Origin: Methylotenera sp.
GTDB lineage: Bacteria > Pseudomonadota > Gammaproteobacteria > Burkholderiales > Methylophilaceae
Length of the DNA: 64,000 bases
Assembly: GCF_029945705.1 (NCBI RefSeq)
Contig: NZ_JAQSDC010000057.1
Span: 1 to 64,000 of the forward strand
Reading direction: 5' to 3'
Shown here: positions 7,803-17,084 of the stretch, piece by piece
Layout of the letters: every line of letters begins with the position of its first letter
Numbering within the stretch: the stretch's first letter is position 1
Made by a program: the position numbers and the translations under genes
The notes under the pieces: model-generated
What the model saw: only the letters and a program-made list of their open reading frames with translations
Told to the model about the DNA's origin: nothing
The model's database searches: none

Positions 7803-9005
7803 ATGGAAGCATTAATTTCGTCAAATGACGTATTGTTTGTATTGCTAGGCGCCATTATGGTGCTTGCTATGCATGCGGGTTTTGCATTTTTAGAGGTTGG
7901 TACAGTCCGTAAGAAAAATCAGGTAAATGCGTTAGTGAAAATCATGGTGGATTTTTCAGTCTCTACCATTGCTTACTTCTTTATTGGTTACAGCATTGCT
8001 TATGGCGTCAATTTTTTCAGTGGTGCAGAGGTATTAGCTGCGAAAAATGGCTACGGATTAGTTAAATTCTTCTTTCTTTTAACCTTTGCAGCAGCGATTC
8101 CTGCCATCGTGTCTGGAGGCATTGCAGAACGAGCTAGATTCAACCCACAATTGGCAGCCACTTTTCTAATTGTAGGTTTTGTTTACCCGTTTTTTGAAGG
8201 CATTGCTTGGAATGACCATTTTGGCATTCAACAGTGGTTTATCACTACATTTGGCGCTAAATTTCATGATTTCGCAGGCTCAGTAGTTGTTCACGCCATG
8301 GGCGGTTGGATTGCACTTGCAGCGGTGATTTTATTAGGTGCTCGTCAAGGTCGATATGGTAAAGATGGTCGTTTACATGCGCATCCCCCCTCAAATATCC
8401 CATTTCTAGCGTTAGGCGCATGGATACTCACGGTTGGCTGGTTTGGTTTTAATGTGATGTCGGCACAATCAATTCAAGGTATTTCTGGATTGGTTGCAGT
8501 TAACTCGCTGATGGCACTGGTTGGCGGTACATTGGCCGCTTTGGTGATGGGTAAAAATGACCCTGGCTTTGTGCATAATGGTCCATTAGCTGGCTTAGTT
8601 GCGGTCTGTGCAGGTTCAGATGTAATGCATCCTCTAGGCGCATTGGTGACAGGTGGCGTTGCTGGCATGCTGTTTGTTTGGGCTTTTACGCTAACACAAA
8701 ACCGCTTAAAAATTGATGATGTATTAGGTGTGTGGCCATTGCATGGTTTATGCGGTGCTTGGGGTGGTATTGCTGCTGGTATTTTTGGCGCTAAGGCGCT
8801 TGGTGGTACAGGCGGTGGCGCCGATGGCATTAGTTTTATGTCACAACTTTTAGGTACTGGCTTGGGTATTGTGATTGCGTTAATTGGAGGTGTGCTAGTT
8901 TATGGCACACTTAAAAAGTTAATTGGGATCCGCTTAAGTCAGGAAGAGGAATTTGACGGCGCAGATTTAAGCATACACAAAATTGCAGCTAGTGCGGATG
9001 ATTGA
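7803..9005 (+). CDS. amtB: Ammonium transporter AmtB
   Basis: A 400-residue Amt/Mep/Rh channel with 11 membrane spans expected and an extracytoplasmic N terminus (MEALISSNDVLFVLLGA) without a separate signal peptide. Both pore-lining histidines are present, in SVVVHAMGG and in WPLHGLCGAWGG. The ammonium recruitment region FEGIAWNDHFG and the cytoplasmic C-terminal GxxxLxQEEEFDGADLS tail, where the PII protein docks, are also seen. It imports ammonium across the inner membrane. No glnK accompanies it. A sigma-54 promoter and two NtrC-type boxes lie upstream and a hairpin terminator follows, so it is most likely a single-gene transcript induced by nitrogen limitation. Confidence 0.95.
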   Translation: MEALISSNDVLFVLLGAIMVLAMHAGFAFLEVGTVRKKNQVNALVKIMVDFSVSTIAYFFIGYSIAYGVNFFSGAEVLAAKNGYGLVKFFFLLTFAAAIPAIVSGGIAERARFNPQLAATFLIVGFVYPFFEGIAWNDHFGIQQWFITTFGAKFHDFAGSVVVHAMGGWIALAAVILLGARQGRYGKDGRLHAHPPSNIPFLALGAWILTVGWFGFNVMSAQSIQGISGLVAVNSLMALVGGTLAALVMGKNDPGFVHNGPLAGLVAVCAGSDVMHPLGALVTGGVAGMLFVWAFTLTQNRLKIDDVLGVWPLHGLCGAWGGIAAGIFGAKALGGTGGGADGISFMSQLLGTGLGIVIALIGGVLVYGTLKKLIGIRLSQEEEFDGADLSIHKIAASADD

Positions 9006-9024
9006 TTGTTGATTCTTTTAAATG

Positions 9025-9054
9025 TATCGCACCATTAATTTGGTGCGATATTTT
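9025..9054 (+). terminator. Rho-independent terminator of amtB
   Basis: A 10-bp stem TATCGCACCA / TGGTGCGATA with a six-base loop (9025-9050) is followed by TTTT. It lies 20 bases past the amtB stop and just before the 3' end of the convergent LuxR gene. Confidence 0.7.
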
Positions 9055-9937
9055 AACTGTAGCTTAATTTAGCCACAGCCTGCGCTCGTCTCGTGACGTT
9101 CAGCTTTTCAAATACATGCTTCAAATGACTTTTCACCGTATTTTGGCTAATGTACAAAATCATTGCGATTTCGCCATCGGTCTTACCTTGTTTTACCCAA
9201 TCAATAATCTCCAATTCGCGCGTGCTCAGATTGTACGATTTAATCATAGAAACGCTTGCAGCTTCTGAAATGTCGACTGGTTCAATATGCTGAATTTTTC
9301 TAAGTACGTTGTCTATATGTGGCATGAGCAGCCCCATCAATGAATCTTGCACCTCAAACGTAGTATCCGTACTAAAAAAAACGTACAGACAATCGTTACT
9401 GGCGCGCAAGTCACTTAAACCATAGACGAGTAATGATTTAAATTCGTTAAATATTTCAGGAAGTTTAGATTTAATCTCCTTATTTACGTCGAAGCTGTCA
9501 AGATTATTGACAGTCAGCCATCGATTATTATTGGCTGACCAAGACTTGTGCAACTGTCGCATCAGGTCGTCAGCTTTTTGGGGGCTGTCAAACAAAGCTT
9601 GTGTACGGATGTTCGCCAAATTTGAAGCGACATCATAATTAAAGTTAAATTTTTGTGAGTTACTTTCAAAGTCACCCCAGCAAGCCAGTAGCACATTGTG
9701 CGGTAAAACCTCAGCTACACTGGTTTGTAGCCAGTTATAAAAATCAATATGTTTATTAATGGCGTATGAAGAGGCGATTATCGAAAATATTTTTTCAGAT
9801 AAATTTGGCGCTACAGGGTTTTGACTCTTATTAAATTTATTATCAATTTTAATGGACTGTAGTGATTTGTCGACAAGCGTTTTTGCGTTCATTAACATTT
9901 TAAATTGACTCAAAGTTAGTGTGGTAAATACATACAT
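9053..9937 (-). CDS. LuxR-family transcriptional regulator (EpsA-like)
   Basis: A 294-residue regulator. The last 60 residues are a LuxR/FixJ helix-turn-helix: LSTRELEIIDWVKQGKTDGE, IAMILYISQNTVKSHLKHVFEKLNVTRR in sequence, with the usual Glu in RELEI and the VKSHL recognition helix. The first ~220 residues are a sensor region without a recognisable receiver or PAS signature; its layout (LSxREtEIlxWVxxGKTxxEI) recalls the EpsA regulators linked to exopolysaccharide loci in betaproteobacteria. No polysaccharide genes are nearby, so the target is unknown. It converges on amtB and diverges from ispD. Confidence 0.75.
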   Translation of the reverse strand: MYVFTTLTLSQFKMLMNAKTLVDKSLQSIKIDNKFNKSQNPVAPNLSEKIFSIIASSYAINKHIDFYNWLQTSVAEVLPHNVLLACWGDFESNSQKFNFNYDVASNLANIRTQALFDSPQKADDLMRQLHKSWSANNNRWLTVNNLDSFDVNKEIKSKLPEIFNEFKSLLVYGLSDLRASNDCLYVFFSTDTTFEVQDSLMGLLMPHIDNVLRKIQHIEPVDISEAASVSMIKSYNLSTRELEIIDWVKQGKTDGEIAMILYISQNTVKSHLKHVFEKLNVTRRAQAVAKLSYS

Positions 9938-10073
9938 GCAAAATCCGTGCCTTAAAATCTCTACTGTTGAAAGTTCAACTCTAGCTTCTGCTAATCTAGT
10001 ATTTGTTTCAGTCTAACTATGATTCACTATGTTAAAATTTAACCATGACAATTCAGTTCCCTCAGCTTTAAAT

Positions 10074-10760
10074 ATGACGCGTTTTCATGTGATTATTCCC
10101 GCGGCTGGCAATGGCAGTCGCATGTTGGCAGATATACCTAAACAATATTTAAACTTGCATGGCCAAACATTAATTCAGCATGTCATCAAAGTGTTTGACC
10201 AGTCGATTAGAATCAGCTCAATCCATATTCTCATTAACCAAGAAGATGTGCATTGGCGTAGCACTTATTTACACTCCAGTAGCAAGCTGCAAGTGCATTA
10301 CTGCGGTGCAGATACTCGCGCAGGCACGGTTTTAAATGGTTTAGAGTCCATTCAGAGCCAAATTGAGGATGATGACTGGATTTTGGTACATGATGCAGCA
10401 CGGCCAGGCTTAAGTAGTCTGCTGCTAAATCAATTGTTAAATACGCTGGAAAATGATGCCGTAGGTGGTTTATTAGCGATGCCATTAGCCGATACATTGA
10501 AGCGTGCCGATGATGAGCAGCGCGTTTCAGCGACTATTCCACGTAATGATTTATGGCAAGCGCAAACGCCGCAAATGTTTCGTTATGCCACGCTGAAAAA
10601 GGCATTAGCTGAATTTAATGGCACGCCAACGGATGAGGCTGAAGCGATTGAGGCTTTGGGTTTAAAGCCTAAGTTAGTGACAGGCGAGTTACGGAATCTT
10701 AAAGTGACCTATCCGCAAGACTTAGCAGTGTTGACTGCACTCTTAGACAATCAGTCTTAA
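10074..10760 (+). CDS. ispD: 2-C-methyl-D-erythritol 4-phosphate cytidylyltransferase
   Basis: Third enzyme of the MEP isoprenoid pathway: joins CTP and methylerythritol 4-phosphate. The N terminus has the nucleotidyltransferase loop IIPAAGNGSRMLADIPKQY, followed by HDAARPG, NDLWQAQTPQMFRY and TDEAEAIEALG, all diagnostic of IspD. I take the ATG at 10074 (MTRFHV) because IspD proteins start here. The frame is also open from an ATG at 10029, adding 15 residues with no family resemblance. Neither start has a clear ribosome-binding site. ispF follows 19 bases later, the usual pair. Confidence 0.92.
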   Translation: MTRFHVIIPAAGNGSRMLADIPKQYLNLHGQTLIQHVIKVFDQSIRISSIHILINQEDVHWRSTYLHSSSKLQVHYCGADTRAGTVLNGLESIQSQIEDDDWILVHDAARPGLSSLLLNQLLNTLENDAVGGLLAMPLADTLKRADDEQRVSATIPRNDLWQAQTPQMFRYATLKKALAEFNGTPTDEAEAIEALGLKPKLVTGELRNLKVTYPQDLAVLTALLDNQS

Positions 10761-10779
10761 TAAATGAATTGATGAGAAT

Positions 10780-11259
10780 ATGAATATGCGTATCGGTCAT
10801 GGTTTTGATGTGCACCAACTAGTGGTTGGTAGAAAGTGCATTATTGGCGGGGTTGAGATTCCATTTGAAAAAGGCTTGGATGGTCATTCAGACGCTGATG
10901 TATTGCTGCATGCGATATGCGATGCCTTACTCGGCGCTGCGGGCTTGGGTGATATCGGTAAACACTTTCCACCAAGTGATAATCAATTTAAAGGTATAGA
11001 TTCTCGTGAATTATTACGCCATGTTGTTGCCTTATTAAAAGTTAAAAGCTATGTGGTCAATAATATTGATGCGACAGTGATTTGCGAAGCACCAAAGTTA
11101 TCACCACATACGGTGCAAATGTGCGTCAATATTGCCGCAGATTGCGCTGTTGATGTGACACAAATTAACGTTAAAGCTACGACTACAGAGAAACTAGGCT
11201 TTACTGGCCGTGGCGAAGGTATTGCAGCTGAGGCAGTGTGTACGATTGTTAACAGCTAA
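10780..11259 (+). CDS. ispF: 2-C-methyl-D-erythritol 2,4-cyclodiphosphate synthase
   Basis: A 159-residue trimeric zinc enzyme of the MEP pathway. Metal ligands are seen in [11 protein letters not shown] (Asp and His near residues 10-12) and in the [17 protein letters not shown] block. The C-terminal [20 protein letters not shown] motif contributes the CMP-binding site. It follows ispD in the same direction and is probably cotranscribed. IspD and IspF catalyse the third and fifth steps of the pathway. Confidence 0.96.
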   Translation: MNMRIGHGFDVHQLVVGRKCIIGGVEIPFEKGLDGHSDADVLLHAICDALLGAAGLGDIGKHFPPSDNQFKGIDSRELLRHVVALLKVKSYVVNNIDATVICEAPKLSPHTVQMCVNIAADCAVDVTQINVKATTTEKLGFTGRGEGIAAEAVCTIVNS

Positions 11260-11349
11260 ACTGCTCTTAATTCTCTTGCTTCATATTTTGGGTAGAGAGT
11301 ACCTAAATTAATACTTTAATGAATGAAAAATTACTTGAATTGAATACAC

Positions 11350-13176
11350 ATGTTTAAATGGTTTCAAAACCTAGCTCACCCTTTCCCCGATACACTTATC
11401 ACCACACCATCCAAAAACTTTTGGACGTTTGCATGGAGTTGCACGCAAGGTTTACGTCCATATCTATTGGGCATGACGATTTTTACAGGCTTAATTGCTG
11501 CATTTGAAGCAGCCTTGTTTGCCATGATGGGCAAAATTGTTGATTGGCTAAGCAATGTACCCAAAGATTTATTATGGCAACACTACACAAAAGATTTAGG
11601 CGTTTTAGCCGTTATTTTAATCTTGAGTACGTTCTTTATTGTGATGCAGACCATGTTTAAACATCAAACATTGGCGGCTAATTTCCCTATGCGCATGCGT
11701 TGGAATTTCCACCGATTAATGTTGAATCAAAGCATGAGCTTTTACCAAGATGAATTTGCTGGTCGTGTTTCTGCAAAAGTCATGCAAACCGCGCTGGCAG
11801 TGCGTGATGTGTGGTTTATTGTGGCCGATATCATGGTGTATGTTGTCGTGTATTTTGGCAGCATGGTAGGCATAGTGGCGTATTTTAACTCGCTCATTGC
11901 CATTCCATTTTTAGTTTGGTTAGCAGCTTACGTCGCCTCTTTAAGTTATTTTGTACCGCGTTTAAGCAAAACATCACGCATGCAGGCTGATGCCCGTAGC
12001 CTAATGACAGGGCGCATTACTGATGCTTATACCAATATTAGTACGGTGAAATTGTTTAGCCATGCTGGTCGCGAAGGTGCCTATGCAAAAGACGCTATGC
12101 AGGAATTTATTGGTACAGTGCATGCGCAAATGCAACTTGTGAGTATGGTGGAAATCATCAATCATGCGTTAAATATGTTGTTGATTATTGCAACGGGTTT
12201 AAGTGCATTGTATTTATGGAGTAAGGGGCAAGTTTCGGTAGGTGGCGTGGCTGCAGCAACCGCCATGTCGTTGCGCCTAAACGGTATATCACACTGGGTT
12301 ATGTGGGAGATGACCTCTTTATATGAGCAGGTCGGCACCGTGCAAGATGGTATGAATACGCTCACAATGCACAATAATATTAGCGATGCACCAGATGCAA
12401 AAACGTTACAAGTTAAGCATGGAGGGATTAAATTTGAAACAGTAGATTTCAGTTATGGCGGTAGCAAAGTAGTGCTTAAAGATCTTAACTTGAACATCAA
12501 GCCAGGCGAAAAAGTCGGGCTGGTCGGGCGTTCTGGCGCGGGTAAATCTACCATTGTTAATTTGCTTTTGCGTTTTTATGAGGTTGAACAAGGCGGTATT
12601 TTGATTGACGATCAAAATGTAAACACTGTCACACAAAACAGTCTGCGCGAGAATATCGGCATGGTCACGCAAGATACCTCGCTTTTGCATAGAAGTGTGC
12701 GCGATAATATTCTATATGGCCGCCCAGACGCCACAGAAGCCGAGATGATTAACGCCGCTAAACGTGCTGAAGCGCATGATTTTGTTTTATCGCTGCAAGA
12801 TGCAAAAGGGCGCACCGCCTACGATGCGCACGTTGGCGAACGCGGAGTGAAGCTCTCAGGTGGCCAGCGTCAGCGTATCGCTATTGCAAGAGTGATGTTA
12901 AAGGATGCGCCAATTTTATTATTAGATGAAGCCACCAGCGCATTGGATTCAGAGGTTGAGCAAGCGATTCAAGCAAGCTTATATAATTTGATGCAAGGTA
13001 AAACCGTAGTTGCCATTGCACATCGTTTATCTACCATTGCGGCGATGGATAGGCTGATTGTGCTAGATGAAGGCAAAATAGTAGAAGAAGGTAATCATCA
13101 AGCTCTGCTCAAGCAAGGTGGCCTCTATGCAAGCTTATGGTCGCGCCAAAGCGGTGGCTTTCTGGCGGAGGATTAA
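11350..13176 (+). CDS. ABC exporter, fused permease and ATPase (MsbA-like)
   Basis: A 608-residue half-transporter. The N-terminal ~340 residues form a six-helix ABC transmembrane domain; the rest is the nucleotide-binding domain with Walker A GRSGAGKST, Q-loop VTQDTSLL, signature LSGGQRQRIAIARV, Walker B ILLLDEATSALD and the switch His in AIAHRLSTI. It works as a homodimer in the inner membrane exporting a lipid, peptide or drug. The substrate is not evident. It belongs to the DUF-type exporters often called multidrug or lipid A exporter-like, not to a clear MsbA. An inverted-repeat element follows the stop at once. Confidence 0.88.
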   Translation: MFKWFQNLAHPFPDTLITTPSKNFWTFAWSCTQGLRPYLLGMTIFTGLIAAFEAALFAMMGKIVDWLSNVPKDLLWQHYTKDLGVLAVILILSTFFIVMQTMFKHQTLAANFPMRMRWNFHRLMLNQSMSFYQDEFAGRVSAKVMQTALAVRDVWFIVADIMVYVVVYFGSMVGIVAYFNSLIAIPFLVWLAAYVASLSYFVPRLSKTSRMQADARSLMTGRITDAYTNISTVKLFSHAGREGAYAKDAMQEFIGTVHAQMQLVSMVEIINHALNMLLIIATGLSALYLWSKGQVSVGGVAAATAMSLRLNGISHWVMWEMTSLYEQVGTVQDGMNTLTMHNNISDAPDAKTLQVKHGGIKFETVDFSYGGSKVVLKDLNLNIKPGEKVGLVGRSGAGKSTIVNLLLRFYEVEQGGILIDDQNVNTVTQNSLRENIGMVTQDTSLLHRSVRDNILYGRPDATEAEMINAAKRAEAHDFVLSLQDAKGRTAYDAHVGERGVKLSGGQRQRIAIARVMLKDAPILLLDEATSALDSEVEQAIQASLYNLMQGKTVVAIAHRLSTIAAMDRLIVLDEGKIVEEGNHQALLKQGGLYASLWSRQSGGFLAED

Positions 13177-13190
13177 AAATCCGTAATTCA

Positions 13191-13291
13191 TTCCCTCCCC
13201 ATTTAAGGGGGAGGGCTAGGGTGGGGTTAAATTTTAAGTTTTAATGAGCGACTCAACCCCCATCCCAACCTTCCCCCTTAAATGGGGAAGG
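13191..13291. repeat. Imperfect inverted-repeat element (REP/MITE-like)
   Basis: Two arms of about 36 bases, 13192-13228 and 13255-13291, are near-perfect reverse complements. Each has a CCTCCCCATTTAAGGGGGAG-type inner palindrome followed by a GGGTGGGGTT-type stretch. The 26-base centre is AT-rich. The element fills the gap between the ABC exporter and the DUF1348 gene. C/G-runs of this kind stand out from the AT-rich neighbourhood, which suggests a mobile REP-type sequence. Confidence 0.75.
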
Positions 13292-13318
13292 CGTATTAAT
13301 AACGAAAGGGAAGTCATA

Positions 13319-13798
13319 ATGACAACACAAATAGAAGCTCGCCCACCAGTTCCACCTTTCACTCGTGAAACTGCCATTCAAAAAGTCCGTATGGCCGAAG
13401 ATGGCTGGAATAGCCGCGACCCACAACGTGTTTCATTGGTTTATACCTTAGATTCACAATGGCGCAATCGTGCTGAGTTTCCAAAAGGGCGTGCTGAAAT
13501 AGTCGATTTTTTAACCAAAAAATGGGCAAAAGAGCATGATTACCGATTAATCAAAGAGCTATGGGCATTCGATGGCAACCGCATTGCCGTGCGTTTTGCT
13601 TACGAATGGCACGATGATGCAGGCAATTGGTTTCGTTCATACGGCAACGAGAACTGGCAGTTTGATGTCAATGGCTTGATGGAATTGCGCTACGCCAGCA
13701 TTAACGACTTAGCCATTAACGAAGCAGACCGTAAATTTCATTGGCCATTAGGCCGCAGACCAGATGAGCATGCGAGTTTGAGTGAGTTGGGGCTTTAA
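13319..13798 (+). CDS. DUF1348 / SnoaL-like (NTF2 fold) protein
   Basis: A 159-residue protein of the DUF1348 family, an NTF2-like cone fold. Family landmarks are [48 protein letters not shown] and the C-terminal [12 protein letters not shown]. No enzymatic activity is established. The ATG at 13319 is chosen because GAAAGGGA stands just upstream; the open frame reaching further upstream runs through the inverted repeat and is not real. The TAA stop (13796-13798) coincides with the left boundary of the adjacent cassette-like element. Confidence 0.85.
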   Translation: MTTQIEARPPVPPFTRETAIQKVRMAEDGWNSRDPQRVSLVYTLDSQWRNRAEFPKGRAEIVDFLTKKWAKEHDYRLIKELWAFDGNRIAVRFAYEWHDDAGNWFRSYGNENWQFDVNGLMELRYASINDLAINEADRKFHWPLGRRPDEHASLSELGL

Positions 13799-13858
13799 CG
13801 TTTGACATAAGGGGCGGTGCGCGTCAGCACAGCGTTCCGCTTGATGGATGGGTTAGCC
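13793..13858 (-). repeat. attC: attC-like integron recombination site
   Basis: Read on the minus strand: R'' box GGCTAAC (13858-13852), spacer, L''-like TCAAGCGGA, a stem-loop centre (TGTGC-TGAC-GCGCA), an L'-like CCGCCCCTTATGTCAAAC and R' box GTTAAAG (13799-13793). This is the order and size (about 66 bases) of integron attC sites. GCGG/CCGC and TGTGC/GCGCA pair with an internal bulge. The stop codon TAA of the adjacent P-loop gene lies inside R'', as in many gene cassettes. Confidence 0.65.
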
Positions 13859-14305
13859 CTCATGATGCAACTCTACTACTTGATTGACCGAAGCCAATAT
13901 AGATCGCCTGTTTTCATATTCGGTTGATTCAACTGCAAAACCACAGCCATTGGGGCGGGCAGCGCTTTGAACATAAATTGTGTAATCTGGTTTGACGCCA
14001 ATGGAATCAAGTAGATCAAGAACCAACAAGCCTTCAACAAAGACTGGGCGGCCTAAATTTAATCGAAGTTTCACTATTCTCTCAACCTCGTTTTCTCTTC
14101 GCACAAGACAGCCTTCGCCTAAAAATAGATCTAACTCTACGAGTGAAGAGTTGAAATGCCAAGCTAGAAAACGTCCCAGCGTTGTTTTCCCAGCACCAGA
14201 GCGCCCATCAATCGCTACTACTTTTGGTGGAAGACCAGCCAAAAGTGGCGCTAGATTTTGTGCTACTTGATCGAAGGCTTCTGGTCGGATTGGCATAGGG
14301 GCTAA
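13799..14305 (-). mobile_element. Probable single integron gene cassette
   Basis: A unit of about 507 bases on the minus strand: it opens with TTAGCC directly after a G (GTTAGCC at 14306-14300), contains one open reading frame starting a few bases later, and closes with the attC-like site ending in ACG before TTAAAG. The opening GTTAGCC is the exact complement of the R'' box GGCTAAC of its own attC-like site, which is what a circularised cassette requires. No integrase gene is in the window, so it may be an insertion at a secondary site (just behind the stop of the DUF1348 gene) or the remains of a larger array. Confidence 0.6.
13853..14296 (-). CDS. Cassette-borne P-loop NTPase (kinase-like), unknown role
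   Basis: About 147 residues. A Walker A motif DGRSGAGKTTL stands near residues 30-40, followed by VELDLFL (Asp after a hydrophobic strand, as in nucleoside or small-molecule kinases) and FVEGLLVLDLL. This resembles the uridine-kinase/zeta-toxin-like P-loop fold, but short and without a recognised substrate domain. The ATG at 14296 is taken; an in-frame TTG at 14308 would start inside the neighbouring palindrome. The TAA stop lies in the attC R'' box. A phosphotransfer function is inferred only from the P-loop. Confidence 0.65.
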   Translation of the reverse strand: MPIRPEAFDQVAQNLAPLLAGLPPKVVAIDGRSGAGKTTLGRFLAWHFNSSLVELDLFLGEGCLVRRENEVERIVKLRLNLGRPVFVEGLLVLDLLDSIGVKPDYTIYVQSAARPNGCGFAVESTEYENRRSILASVNQVVELHHEG

Positions 14306-14307
14306 CA

Positions 14308-14341
14308 ATTATTATACGGACGCATGCGTCCGTATAATAAT
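14308..14341. repeat. Perfect 34-bp palindrome abutting the cassette
   Basis: Centre CATG between 14324 and 14325; all 17 base pairs match (arms ATTATTATACGGACGCA and complement). It ends two bases before the GTTAGCC cassette boundary. On the minus strand it is preceded by TTCACAATA, a degenerate partner of CTAACAA, so it may be the stem of a second, decayed attC-like site. Confidence 0.8.
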
Positions 14342-14460
14342 ATTGTGAATATTGATTTTGACATGTTATTTTTCTTTTTAAATCTGATAGTTAAGTGTTG
14401 GTCTATCCATATAATAATGAATAGCAATGACGGACGCAAAGCATTTCTAACGACGTGATT

Positions 14461-14664
14461 TTATTGTTTTTGTTGTTCAGCTAATTCGTTTAAATATTGC
14501 TCAACATCCCATTCACAGCCACCGCAACCTGAAAGAGCACCAGACCAGTTAGAAATAGCTTCCATGTCCATGCCTTCATTAAACAGTTTTTTAATTTTGG
14601 CGCGCGTAGTACCGCTGCATGTGCACATGATTTCGTCGTCTGGATTGTTGTTTTCGTTAGTCAT
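14461..14664 (-). CDS. BFD-like [2Fe-2S] protein
   Basis: A 67-residue protein with the cysteine pattern of the BFD-like [2Fe-2S] domain: CTC at 14-16 and CGGC at 47-50. The helices between (TRAKIKKLFNEGMDMEAIS) match the fold in bacterioferritin-associated ferredoxin and the NirB/NasB fusion domains. It may pass electrons to iron stores or an oxidoreductase; no bacterioferritin gene is nearby, though a Dps gene lies 2 kb away. It is the first gene beyond the cassette-like patch. Confidence 0.8.
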   Translation of the reverse strand: MTNENNNPDDEIMCTCSGTTRAKIKKLFNEGMDMEAISNWSGALSGCGGCEWDVEQYLNELAEQQKQ

Positions 14665-14731
14665 CAGTTTTAAGGATGCATCTATTAATTAATTGAGTGA
14701 TGAAATTTTTATCCGCCAAATTTTTTAAGTT

Positions 14732-14811
14732 CGTCATTCCCGAGAAATCGGGAATCCATGTTAGATTTTAAAAATAAGTCAAAATGGATTCCCGCTTTCG
14801 CGGGAATGACG
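14732..14811. repeat. Nested inverted repeat of the CGTCATTCCCG type
   Basis: Left arm 14732-14759 and right arm 14784-14811 are inverted copies (CGTCATTCCCG...CGGGAATCCAT and complement). Each arm is itself a small hairpin (CCCGAGAAATCGGG; CCCGCTTTCGCGGG). It fills most of the 206-base gap between the BFD-like and smr genes. Repeats with GTCATTCCCGC...GCGGGAATCCA are widespread intergenic elements in proteobacteria. Confidence 0.8.
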
Positions 14812-14870
14812 GATTAGATGGCTGTGCACATAATTACAAAGTTTTAATTGATAGAGGTGCCCTTGTTTCA

Positions 14871-16470
<1,600 letters not shown>

Positions 16471-16489
16471 TTAATATGGGGCGTTTGAA

Positions 16490-16954
16490 TTATTTTTCAA
16501 GCAAGCTACGTAGCATCCAGCCTGTTTTTTCGTGTAGTTGCAGGCGTTGTGTTAATAAATCTTTAGTGGCTTCGTCTGAAGCTGCATCTGCCGCTGGAAA
16601 TACACTGCGCGCTGTGCGACAAACTGCCTCATGACCTGCCACTAATTCGGCAATCATCTCTTGCGCTTTTGGCACAGATTCAGACTCTTTAATAGAAGAT
16701 AGTTTTGCAAAATCACGGTAAGTACCAGGTGCGTAAACGTCTAATGCGCGAATGCGTTCTGCAACTAAATCTACAGCCAATGCTAGTTCTGTATATTGTG
16801 CTTCAAACATCAAGTGAAGAGTGTTAAACATTGGCCCTGTGACATTCCAGTGGAAATAGTGGGTCTTCAAATATAGCGTATACGTATCTGCCAAAAGGTG
16901 TGATAAACCTTGTGCAATGGCTTTTCTGTCTTGTTCTTTAATGCCGATATCCAT
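16490..16954 (-). CDS. dps: Dps-family ferritin-like DNA-protection protein
   Basis: A 154-residue four-helix protein with the Dps ferroxidase signature [20 protein letters not shown] followed by a second-helix acidic residue in [16 protein letters not shown]. It would form a 12-subunit shell that oxidises iron with hydrogen peroxide and protects DNA in stationary phase. The N terminus is short, with few lysines, so direct DNA binding may be weak. The start is supported by GGAAACCACC-type purine sequence just upstream. Same strand as trxB. Confidence 0.92.
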   Translation of the reverse strand: MDIGIKEQDRKAIAQGLSHLLADTYTLYLKTHYFHWNVTGPMFNTLHLMFEAQYTELALAVDLVAERIRALDVYAPGTYRDFAKLSSIKESESVPKAQEMIAELVAGHEAVCRTARSVFPAADAASDEATKDLLTQRLQLHEKTGWMLRSLLEK

Positions 16955-17084
16955 GGTGGTTTCCTTCGTAGAAATATAGGTGTAGATAGGTTTAGAGTTA
17001 GATTAGTATTGTATTAGCTACCAAGCGACTTTGATACTGCTATAATTAAATTTGACGTTAAAAAATTTGTAAGGTTCGACTATC

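Noticed and set aside
9025-9050. GCACC...GGTGC dyad behind amtB as another NtrC site
   Set aside because: The gap is eight bases instead of five, it is flanked by a longer stem and followed by TTTT, and it lies at the gene end; a terminator explains it better.
13244-13318. N-terminal extension of the DUF1348 protein
   Set aside because: The extension translates the inverted repeat, while the ATG at 13319 has a good ribosome-binding site and the family's usual N terminus.
14443-14453. Minus-strand GTTAGAAATGC as the edge of a second cassette
   Set aside because: It resembles an R' box, but no matching TTCTAAC partner and no stem were found between it and the palindrome.
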